Below are positions 1 through 5,839 of a DNA stretch of 6,561 nt, piece by piece. The notes beneath the pieces are model-generated. The model was not told the DNA's origin and searched no databases. It worked only from the letters and a program-made list of their open reading frames with translations. Within the stretch, counting starts at the first letter, position 1, and every line of letters begins with the position of its first letter. The stretch is taken from contig JAERML010000169.1 of the NCBI GenBank assembly GCA_016844425.1, positions 1 through 6,561 of the forward strand, read 5' to 3'. The position numbers were made by a program, and so were the translations under genes. The stretch comes from Bacteroidota bacterium. GTDB taxonomy: Bacteria; Bacteroidota; UBA10030; UBA6906.

Positions 1-1233
1 GTGAAATACGTCCAGGCGATTGAAGAGGTAAGAAAGAATGAATCCGCCTATGGCCACAAGAGCACCGTCCTGTACAATCTCGATCTTGGTCTGTTGTATC
101 ATTATGCCGGCGAATCGGATTCCAGCACGCGCCATTTTTTTGCGGCGGAGAAAGAAATTGAAGATCTTTACACGAAAAGCGTGAGCCTGGCGGCCCTCTC
201 GTTTGTACTGAACGACAACATCCTGCCGTACGAGGGGGAGGACTTTGAGAAAGTCCTGATCAATGTTTTCCTGGCGCTGAACTATGCGGAGGAAGGCCTT
301 GAAGACGATGCTCTTGTTGAAGCCAGAAAGGTCGATCTCAAACTTCGTGAGTACGCGAAGCAGTACGAAGGGAAGAACGAAGGGAAGAACACGTACCAGG
401 AGGATGCTTTCATCCGCTACATTGCGGGTGCTTTGTACGAGTCCAGCGGAGAACTGAACGACGCGTTCATCTCCTATCGGAAGGCCTACGAGACCTATCA
501 GAGCTATTCCAAAGAATATGGCACCCCAGCGCCTCCATTTCTTCTCGATGATCTTGTTCGCGCAGCGACGCTTCTCTCTTTTACCGAAGAGAAAGACATG
601 TATCAGAAGTTGGGAGGGCGAGAGTTCACAAGGACCGACCGGGAAAAGGGGAGTGTGCTTGTCATTGCCTACGCAGGAAAAGGGCCCATCAAGGAGGAAC
701 AGCGCGCGACTGTGACCATTCCGGACTCTTCAGGAACGTTGCACACGTTTCAGATAGCCCTCCCAAAGTTTCGGCCCCGCCACAGGGGCAACCGTTCTTA
801 CAACGTGTCAATTGCATTATCAAATGATACGGTCAATTCAAGGACTGTTGTTGCGGAAGATATCACTGCAATAGCCGGCAAGACACTTGAGGACAGGCTC
901 GGGTTGATCTATCTGAAGAGTGGTGGCCGCGCAGTCCTGAAATTTCTCGCCGCAGAAAAAGCAAAGGCGGAACTGAAGAAGGACAGCAATAGCAAAGTCC
1001 GGAATATTCTCGGCTCTATTGCGATCGACCTGTTCGTGGGAGCAACGGAGCAAGCGGACACACGCACGTGGAGAACCCTCCCCGGCGAGATTCAGTTGGC
1101 AAGGATCCATCTTGCACCCGGGAAACATACAATCTCCATTCGCTCATCGGATGGTGGCTATGAGCTCAGGGAGGAAGTTGTGGCCATCCGTGCGGGGAAG
1201 ACCTCATTCGTTATCGTGGATGACGTCCGGTAG
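1..1233 (+). CDS. COG3014-like tetratricopeptide-type protein, C-terminal part (5' end probably outside window)
   Basis: The family is uncharacterised; members are often predicted lipoproteins or exported proteins, and I assign no function. The frame is open from base 1, where a GTG happens to sit. No signal peptide or lipobox is seen and no ribosome site can be seen, so the true start is probably upstream. Residues 20-170 are helical and TPR-like. They include a PYEGEDFEKVLIN segment (76-88), a LALNYAEEGLEDDALVEARKV segment (91-111, typical of this family) and DAFIRYIAGALYESSGELND (135-154). The C-terminal half is beta-rich, with a conserved-looking WRTLPGEIQLARI stretch (357-369) and LAPGKHTISI (371-380), which resemble the end of COG3014 proteins. 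A 12-base tandem duplication encodes EGKN twice at 123-130. No convincing terminator separates it from glgB, 120 bases downstream. The family call rests on remembered family resemblance; the reading frame itself is secure. Confidence 0.8.
   Translation: MKYVQAIEEVRKNESAYGHKSTVLYNLDLGLLYHYAGESDSSTRHFFAAEKEIEDLYTKSVSLAALSFVLNDNILPYEGEDFEKVLINVFLALNYAEEGLEDDALVEARKVDLKLREYAKQYEGKNEGKNTYQEDAFIRYIAGALYESSGELNDAFISYRKAYETYQSYSKEYGTPAPPFLLDDLVRAATLLSFTEEKDMYQKLGGREFTRTDREKGSVLVIAYAGKGPIKEEQRATVTIPDSSGTLHTFQIALPKFRPRHRGNRSYNVSIALSNDTVNSRTVVAEDITAIAGKTLEDRLGLIYLKSGGRAVLKFLAAEKAKAELKKDSNSKVRNILGSIAIDLFVGATEQADTRTWRTLPGEIQLARIHLAPGKHTISIRSSDGGYELREEVVAIRAGKTSFVIVDDVR
367..390 (+). repeat. Perfect 12-bp tandem duplication inside the COG3014-like gene
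   Basis: The unit gaagggaagaac occurs twice with no spacer (367-378 and 379-390). It is in frame and gives the residues EGKN-EGKN, within a charged linker between two predicted helical segments. Identical copies suggest a recent slippage event that keeps the reading frame. It could vary in copy number between strains. Confidence 0.9.
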
Positions 1234-1298
1234 CCGGTGGGGAAGTCCGGCTCATCGACCTAGAAACCGTGATATCTTCATCGCACTATTGCGGAGTT

Positions 1299-1326
1299 TT
1301 GACTTTCCCTTGCTTTCGGCTATATT
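1299..1326 (+). promoter_or_regulatory. Candidate sigma70-type promoter upstream of glgB
   Basis: TTGACT (1299-1304) and TATATT (1321-1326) are separated by 16 bases, close to the TTGACA/TATAAT consensus. Transcription would begin near 1333. That falls inside the GA-rich ribosome-site-like stretch gaggtgag (1331-1338), so the transcript might be nearly leaderless or the real start might lie elsewhere. It is placed by pattern only. Confidence 0.45.
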
Positions 1327-1330
1327 TCCA

Positions 1331-1361
1331 GAGGTGAGCGATGCCTGCCCTCGTTGACTAA
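1331..1361 (+). promoter_or_regulatory. Ribosome-site-like sequence and out-of-frame ATG at the glgB start
   Basis: The sequence gaggtgag (1331-1338) lies just before an ATG at 1341. That ATG is in a different frame from glgB and opens only a six-codon reading, MPALVD, ending at the TAA at 1359-1361. The glgB frame itself has a TTG at 1354, 15 bases after the GA-rich stretch, and an ATG at 1390 with no ribosome site. Either TTG 1354 is used at long spacing, or a small indel near 1350 separated the original ATG from the gene. Loss of one base would join MPAL to the glgB frame. I cannot decide between these. Confidence 0.4.
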
Positions 1362-1530
1362 CGAACTCCTTCGCCAACACTTTTCGACTATGAATACGAC
1401 AGCCCCCATCGATGAAGTCTACCGGGTCATCTTCAATGATCACTACGACCCTTTTCGGGTTCTGGGACCACACCTGATTGATGATAGCGGCGCCAGGGCT
1501 GTGGCTATTCGTGCGTTTCTCCCCACGGCC

Positions 1531-1539
1531 GAGAGTTTC
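1531..1539 (+). other. Deletion joint 1 in glgB (N1 domain)
   Basis: The upstream frame reads AFLPTAES up to about 1536. The downstream frame, one base back, reads EFPYQLKKT from about 1533. GlgB proteins normally have a stretch of roughly 30-35 residues between these motifs (the later strands of the N1 domain), so about 100 bases appear to be missing and the frame is shifted. The joint is gagagtttc; which bases come from which side cannot be determined without an intact relative. Confidence 0.7.
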
Positions 1540-2515
1540 CCTACCAACTCAAGAAAACCACAGCTTCGGGTGGTGTGGAGGTCTTCAACGACTCGTACTC
1601 CTTCATGCCCACGCTCTCAGATTTTGACATGTACTTATTTAACGCGGGAGACCATCACAGGATCCATGACAAACTAGGGGCGCATTTTGCGGAAGTGAGC
1701 GGGATCGGTGGCGTTCAGTTTGCGGTATGGGCGCCTGCAGCGCGAAGTGTCAGCGTGATCGGGTCTTTCAACAATTGGGACCGGCGGAGCCATGCGATGC
1801 GAGCGCTGGGTTCCTCGGGCATCTGGGAGATTTTTGTTCCGGGTTTGAAGGAGGGGGAACTATACAAGTTCCAGGTCAAGACCCAGCAAGGGTTTGTTCT
1901 AGACAAGGCGGATCCGTATGGGTTTGAAATGGAGCTCCGGCCGCTAACGGCATCCAAGGTGAACTTCCTTACCGGCCACGAATGGAAGGACGATGCGTGG
2001 ATCGCGCAACGAAAAAGTGCTGACCCTCTCGGCCGACCAATGTCAGTGTACGAAGTGCATCTTGGCTCATGGCAACGCGGTGAGAACAACCGATGGCTTT
2101 CGTACCGGGAGATTGCGGACCGTCTCGTGACGTATATGAAGAAGGTCGGTTTCACACACGTGGAGTTTCTCCCTGTGATGGAACACCCGTTCGATGCCTC
2201 ATGGGGATATCAGGTAACCGGCTATTTCGCTCCCACCAGCAGGTTCGGCTCACCCTCAGACTTCATGTTCCTTGTAGACCATTGTCATCAGAACGGCATC
2301 GGTGTGTTTCTCGACTGGGTGCCCGCCCACTTCCCGAAAGACATGTATGCCCTGGCCCAGTTCGACGGAACCCACCTTTACGAGCATGCAGATCCGCGCA
2401 AAGGTGAGCACCAGGATTGGGGAACGTTCATTTTCAACTATGGCCGCCATGAAGTGAAGAACTTCCTTATCAGCAACGCTCTGTTCTGGATTGAGAAGTA
2501 CCACATTGATGGACT

Positions 2516-2519
2516 AAGG
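2516..2519 (+). other. Deletion joint 2 in glgB (loss of catalytic nucleophile segment)
   Basis: The upstream frame reads YHIDGLR, using agg at 2517-2519. The downstream frame reads [12 protein letters not shown], using aag at 2516-2518. The four bases aagg therefore serve both readings, as expected when a deletion ends in short matching sequences. GlgB proteins have about 14 residues here, of the form VDAVASM-LY-DYSR. With the shared bases this predicts a loss near 46 bases, which also explains the frame change. The lost segment holds the GH13 nucleophile Asp and the Arg-x-Asp context. Confidence 0.75.
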
Positions 2520-3454
2520 AAGGAGAATGGTTGCCGAACCAGTTCGGCGGTCGAGAGAACCTTGAAGCGGTCGAATTTGTAAAGCATCTCAACCGCGTCG
2601 TCCACGACTATCACCCCGGTGTCCTGACGATCGCAGAGGAATCCACCTCGTGGCCCGGTGTTACGAACGCCCTGGAGCATGGCGGACTCGGATTTGATCT
2701 CAAGTGGAACATGGGTTGGATGCACGACACGTTAGAGTACTTTTCGAAAGACCCCATCCACAGGGCCCATCATCACCGCGATCTCACTTTTGCGTTGCTC
2801 TATGCTTTCAGCGAGCGATTTCTCCTCCCACTCTCTCATGATGAGGTGGTACATGGAAAACACTCTCTTTTAAGCAGGATGCCCGGTGATGTCTGGCAGA
2901 AGTTTGCCAATCTCCGCCTGTTGTATGGGTTGATGTATGGTTTTCCAGGAAAGAAACTCCTCTTCATGGGTGCGGAGATCGGTCAATGGGATGAGTGGAA
3001 CCACGAGAAGAGCGTGGACTGGATCCTGCTCGATTTCGACACGCACAAAGGGGTGATGAGGTGGCTCGAAGATTTGAACCGCCTCTACGCGGCAGAGCCC
3101 GCATTGCATCAGGTTGATTTTCATTACACCGGCTTTGACTGGATCGACTTCCAGGACGTAGCCGGTAGCATCATATCGTTCGACCGCAAATCGGTGCACG
3201 AAAAGGAAACCGTTATTGTGGTCTGCAATTTCACGCCCGTTCCGCGAATAGGATACCGCATCGGCGTCAGGAATCCGGGGGTCTACAGAGAACTCATGAA
3301 CAGCGACGCAGAAACCTATGGCGGCAGCAACTTGGGGAATGGAGGGAAAGTTGTGTCTGACCCGATTCCCCAGCACGGAAGAGACCATTCTCTCTCTTTA
3401 ACACTCCCGCCGTTAGGGATTCTGTTCCTCAAGAAAATCTAGGGACCCCTTAGG

Positions 3455-3477
3455 GGGGGTCAAATACCCTCTTTTTT
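3455..3477 (+). terminator. Rho-independent terminator after glgB, overlapping an alternative hairpin
   Basis: GGGGGT (3455-3460) pairs with ACCCTC (3466-3471), with one G-U pair and loop CAAAT. Six T residues (3472-3477) follow directly. It begins 13 bases after the glgB stop. A second, mutually exclusive hairpin can form from GACCCC (3444-3449) and GGGGTC (3456-3461). The + strand direction and position fit termination of glgB transcripts. Confidence 0.7.
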
Positions 3478-3508
3478 ACACCGTACTCCTCGCAGTCTGT
3501 TCGCATGC

Positions 3509-3517
3509 TGATATAAT
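3509..3517 (+). promoter_or_regulatory. Candidate extended -10 promoter for the SRPBCC relic / epimerase unit
   Basis: TGA followed by TATAAT (3509-3517) is a perfect extended -10 element. The region 17-18 bases upstream (about 3488-3494) has no recognisable -35, which extended -10 promoters can tolerate. Transcription would start near 3524, just before the ATG at 3526 of the SRPBCC relic, and read into the epimerase gene. The element may have formed or been brought here when the 5' part of the SRPBCC gene was lost. Confidence 0.5.
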
Positions 3518-3525
3518 CTTCCAAA

Positions 3526-3723
3526 ATGACAGACGTCGTTCGCTACGCACTTCCATTCGGCGCGGTGGGAGAATAGATGCATAGACTCATGATCAGGAAA
3601 CATCTCGAGGCCATTTTTGACTTCCGAGCCAGCACTGTACAAACCATGCTTGGCGCTAAGCCCGTGTCTGTTCGGTCGCCGGTTCATTCAAAACGTTTAA
3701 CAACGCAGGAGACGCTGCCATGA
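3526..3723 (+). pseudogene. C-terminal remnant of a ligand-binding SRPBCC (COG4276-like) protein with in-frame TAG
   Basis: Read through one stop, this frame gives MTDVVRYALPFGAVGE, then TAG (3574-3576), then MHRLMIRKHLEAIFDFRAS and a further 29 residues to a TGA at 3721-3723. It matches, without gaps, the characteristic end of COG4276-type SRPBCC proteins: D-V-V-x-Y-x-L-P-F-G-x-x-G, three variable residues, H-R-L-x-x-R-x-x-L-E-x-I-F-D-Y-R. The TAG replaces a position that is usually Leu, which a single TTG-to-TAG change would explain. The first hundred or so residues of the domain are absent: upstream in this frame is a TAA at 3514-3516 and no SRPBCC-like sequence in any frame. The TGA overlaps the epimerase ATG as ATGA, the usual sign of translational coupling. 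SRPBCC domains are known beside or fused to TIGR01777 epimerases, which supports the call. A short peptide from ATG 3577 (48 residues, preceded by gggag) could still be made. Confidence 0.75.
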
Positions 3724-4631
3724 AAGTTGTTGTCACGGGAGGAACTGGATTCATTGGCAGGGCATTGCTGCCGGCTTTGATTGAAGGACGGCATCAAGTG
3801 GTGGTGCTCACACGGCAGGCGGGTATCGGAGGTGCCATGTTACCAGTTGGGGTTCAGACAAGAGTGTGGGATGCCCGATCTTTAGGGGAGTGGGAATCGG
3901 AAATTGATGGTGCGGATGCGGTCCTGAATCTTGCGGGCGAGTCCATCGGAGGAAAGCGATGGTCGCGAGATCAGAAGGAACGCATCATTGGGAGCAGAGT
4001 AGATGCCACCCGAGCAATCGTGAACGCTGTCCGTATTGCAAAGAAAAAACCAGCCGTACTTATCAATGGATCAGCAATCGGCTTTTACGGAGATGTCCCG
4101 GAGGGTTCCGTGACTGAACAGAGTGCAGCCGGGACGGGATTCCTTGCCGAAACGGTGGAAAGATGGGAGCGCGAGGCATTCAAACCAGAGCCGCTTGGTG
4201 TCCGGGTGATTACACTGCGGACAGGCGTTGTGCTTGGAGACGATGGTGGTGCGCTTGCAAAAATGCTGCTTCCATTCAGGCTTTTCTTTGGCGGACCGAT
4301 TGGGTCGGGAACGCAATGGTTTTCGTGGATACATCGCGACGATGTGGTCGGTGCGGTGCTGTTCGCAATGACGCACAAAGATCTATCGGGTCCTGTGAAC
4401 GTCACAGCACCTGAGCCAGTTACGATGAAAGAATTCTGCTCAGCGCTGGGACGCGCGCTCCACCGTCCATCGTGGGCGCCGGTTCCTGCTGTCATGATGA
4501 AATTTTTGCTCGGCGAGATGTCCGAAATAATTCTCACGGGGCAACGCGTCATTCCTGCACGGTTGCTGGAGAATTCGTACAGGTTTCGATTCCCGCGTCT
4601 GCACGAGGCGCTTGAGGATGTTGTCAGGTGA
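3720..4631 (+). CDS. TIGR01777-family epimerase / NAD(P)-dependent SDR (COG1090, YfcH-like)
   Basis: This is an atypical (SDR39U1-type) short-chain dehydrogenase, cytoplasmic, whose substrate is unknown; older databases sometimes label it a cell division inhibitor without good support. At 303 residues it has normal family length. The Rossmann nucleotide-binding motif TGGTGFIG is at residues 6-13. Family signatures follow: LNLAGESIGGKRW (69-81), with K-x-x-I-x-x-SRV-x-x-T (86-97), LINGSAIGFYGD (114-125) with the active-site-region Tyr, the GTGFLA segment (138-143), WFSWIHRDDVV (200-210) and GPVNVTAPEPV (224-234). The C-terminal DUF1731-type domain runs from about 250 to 298, with LGEMSEIILTGQRVIPARLL (264-283). 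The ATG is supported by AGGAG at 3707-3711, eight bases upstream. It overlaps the SRPBCC relic frame by ATGA, so it was probably co-translated with a full SRPBCC partner in the ancestor. It appears intact. Confidence 0.95.
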   Translation: MKVVVTGGTGFIGRALLPALIEGRHQVVVLTRQAGIGGAMLPVGVQTRVWDARSLGEWESEIDGADAVLNLAGESIGGKRWSRDQKERIIGSRVDATRAIVNAVRIAKKKPAVLINGSAIGFYGDVPEGSVTEQSAAGTGFLAETVERWEREAFKPEPLGVRVITLRTGVVLGDDGGALAKMLLPFRLFFGGPIGSGTQWFSWIHRDDVVGAVLFAMTHKDLSGPVNVTAPEPVTMKEFCSALGRALHRPSWAPVPAVMMKFLLGEMSEIILTGQRVIPARLLENSYRFRFPRLHEALEDVVR

Positions 4632-4669
4632 ATGAACTTAGAGTAGACCGTTTTCTCTTTGTGGCTACA

Positions 4670-4698
4670 TTGAACGATACCCCGCTTTTGTGTATCTT
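4670..4698 (+). promoter_or_regulatory. Candidate sigma70-type promoter for htpX
   Basis: TTGAAC (4670-4675) and TATCTT (4693-4698) are separated by exactly 17 bases, and a TG pair sits directly before the -10. Transcription would start near 4705, giving a leader of about 95 bases before htpX. No CIRCE-like inverted repeat is present, so the heat-shock control seen for htpX in some bacteria is not evident. The rest of the 168-base gap after the epimerase gene shows no gene and no good terminator. Confidence 0.55.
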
Positions 4699-4799
4699 AC
4701 GAAAGAAGAATACGGGAACCCGCCAACATCGGAATGCGTTAAATGTGGCAGGAGCTCTGAATCGTTCGGTTTAAACATTCGCGAAAGGAAGATGAAGAA

Positions 4800-5660
4800 G
4801 TGAATACCATGAAGACATTCCTGTTGATGGGCGTACTCACTGTGCTACTTATCTTTGTTGGTGGGTATCTGGGTGGACAGAATGGGATGTTCATCGCTTT
4901 CATATTTGCAGCGGTCATGAACTTTGGTTCCTATTGGTTCAGCGATAAGATCGTCCTCAGGATGTACGGTGCCCAGGAACTGCAGCCAACGGATAACCCG
5001 ACGTTGTTCCAGATGACGCAAGAACTTGCTCAGCGGGGCAACATCCCGATGCCGAAGCTGTACATGATTCCCTCCGAACAGCCCAATGCATTTGCCACTG
5101 GTCGCGATCCAAATCACGCCGCCGTTGCGGTAACACAGGGAATCGTGCGTGCGTTGTCGCGGGATGAACTGAGGGGCGTGATTGCACATGAGCTTGCCCA
5201 CATCAAGCATCGGGATATTCTCATTGGCACAATTGCCGCAACTGCCGCAGGTGCTATCAGCATGCTTGCGAACATCGCGCAATGGACAATGATCTTCGGC
5301 GGCCGGAGTTCGGATAATCGGGAAGGGGGCAATCCCCTTGCTGCAATCGTTATGATGATCGTTGCCCCAATTGCGGCGATGATGATTCAGATGGCAATCT
5401 CCCGGTCGAGAGAGTTCCTGGCGGACGAAGGGGGCGCACAAACGGCAGGCAATCCGCTTTCGCTGGCCAGCGCACTTAGAAAACTCGATGCTGCTGCCCA
5501 TGCAATTCCGATGAACGCCACACCCGCAACAGCGCACATGTTTATCGTCAGCCCTCTCAGCGGTGGAGGAATTGTTAAATTGTTCAGCACCCATCCGCCG
5601 ATGGAGGAGCGTATTGCCCGTCTTGAGGCAATGGTGTATGGGACTGCAGTCGTGAGGTAA
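4800..5660 (+). CDS. htpX: Membrane zinc metalloprotease HtpX (M48 family)
   Basis: HtpX is a membrane-bound M48 endopeptidase that, with its active site facing the cytoplasm, degrades misfolded membrane proteins. At 286 residues it has typical length. Two hydrophobic N-terminal segments (about 5-25 and 28-47) form a hairpin. The conserved [22 protein letters not shown] region (83-104) follows. The zinc and catalytic motif HELAH is at 130-134 (Zn ligands His130 and His134, catalytic Glu131), continuing as IKHRD. Hydrophobic segments at about 141-163 and 179-200 come next, then SREFLADE (203-210), whose Glu205 is the likely third zinc ligand. The C-terminal [13 protein letters not shown] (263-275) is standard for the family. 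All catalytic residues are present. The start is GTG 4800, about ten bases after aaagga; ATG 4809 is an equally plausible start, three codons shorter, with gaagaag before it. It appears to be a single-gene unit with its own promoter and terminator. Confidence 0.97.
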   Translation: MNTMKTFLLMGVLTVLLIFVGGYLGGQNGMFIAFIFAAVMNFGSYWFSDKIVLRMYGAQELQPTDNPTLFQMTQELAQRGNIPMPKLYMIPSEQPNAFATGRDPNHAAVAVTQGIVRALSRDELRGVIAHELAHIKHRDILIGTIAATAAGAISMLANIAQWTMIFGGRSSDNREGGNPLAAIVMMIVAPIAAMMIQMAISRSREFLADEGGAQTAGNPLSLASALRKLDAAAHAIPMNATPATAHMFIVSPLSGGGIVKLFSTHPPMEERIARLEAMVYGTAVVR

Positions 5661-5681
5661 GCTCTTGGCAGGGTCTTGACG

Positions 5682-5710
5682 CGGGCGCCTTCGGGCGCCC
5701 GTCGTATTTT
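5682..5710 (+). terminator. Strong rho-independent terminator after htpX
   Basis: An eight-base-pair GC-only stem (cgggcgcc 5682-5689, ggcgcccg 5694-5701) closes a TTCG tetraloop through a C-G pair, the very stable cUUCGg fold. It is followed by tcgtatttt. It starts 21 bases after the htpX stop. Confidence 0.88.
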
Positions 5711-5742
5711 GGTGGTGTCTATAGTCCTGTTTCTTTTTCCCC

Positions 5743-5762
5743 TACGAATCTCTATCTTCGTA
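5743..5762. repeat. Short inverted repeat between htpX and the propeller gene
   Basis: TACGAA (5743-5748) and TTCGTA (5757-5762) form a perfect six-base inverted repeat with an eight-base spacer, about 80 bases before the next start codon. It could be an operator half-site pair, but the arms are short enough to occur by chance. The remainder of the 179-base gap holds only the htpX terminator and the promoter candidate. Confidence 0.3.
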
Positions 5763-5791
5763 AAGAGCACATTTGCTGCCGATGTGGACGC

Positions 5792-5819
5792 TTGTTCTCT
5801 CTCCCATTTATCCTATAAC
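5792..5819 (+). promoter_or_regulatory. Candidate promoter for the propeller-protein gene
   Basis: TTGTTC (5792-5797) and TATAAC (5814-5819) are separated by 16 bases. Transcription would begin near 5826, giving a leader of about 14 bases before ATG 5840. No good Shine-Dalgarno sequence lies in that leader. An alternative -10, TATCTT at 5753-5758, lies further upstream but lacks a clear -35. Confidence 0.4.
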
Positions 5820-5839
5820 GAATACTCCGAGCGCTATTG

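Larger units (their letters stand above)
1354..3442 (+). pseudogene. glgB: 1,4-alpha-glucan branching enzyme GlgB, broken by two frame-shifting deletions
   Basis: GlgB cuts alpha-1,4-glucan chains and re-attaches them through alpha-1,6 bonds during cytoplasmic glycogen synthesis. The gene is readable in three pieces. Piece one (1354-1536) carries the N1 domain start, with DHYDPFRVLGPH and AFLPTAES. Piece two (about 1533-2519) carries the rest of N1, a CBM48 module (FAVWAPAARSVSVIGSFNNWD, about 1710-1785) and the first half of the GH13 barrel, with DWVPAHFP (2313-2336) and the end YHIDGLR. Piece three (about 2516-3442) carries [15 protein letters not shown], the acid/base motif TIAEES (about 2627), [10 protein letters not shown] (2831-2860) and a complete C-terminal beta domain. 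At the first joint roughly 30-35 family residues are absent. At the second about 14 are absent, including the RVDAVASM-type segment with the catalytic Asp. The three pieces total roughly 700 residues against about 730 for a typical GlgB, which fits the missing parts. Outside the joints the protein is well conserved, so the lesions look recent. Even if frames were joined, the product should lack transferase activity. Confidence 0.9.

Noticed and set aside
1233..1251. Possible terminator after the COG3014-like gene (gccgg ... ccggc)
   Set aside because: The stem is only five base pairs with a nine-base loop, and no T-rich tract follows.
2870..3388. Minus-strand frame of 172 codons
   Set aside because: It is opposite the well conserved GlgB C-terminal half; no family resemblance.
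1354..3442. Programmed ribosomal frameshifting as the explanation for the three glgB frames
   Set aside because: Neither joint has a slippery heptamer or stimulatory structure that I can see, and family residues are missing at both joints, so frame changing alone would not rebuild the enzyme.
3460..3687. Minus-strand frame of 75 codons between glgB and the epimerase gene
   Set aside because: The + strand of the same interval encodes the SRPBCC C-terminal signature, and the minus-strand frame has no recognisable motif or ribosome site.
4705..4799. Riboswitch or regulatory leader before htpX
   Set aside because: Only a tiny cggg-aa-cccg palindrome and no recognisable riboswitch core were found in this leader of about 95 bases.
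4845..5594. Long minus-strand reading frame (249 codons) opposite htpX
   Set aside because: It lies fully inside htpX, which has every catalytic and family motif on the + strand. The predicted peptide is rich in Cys and His with no recognisable fold. It is a shadow frame.
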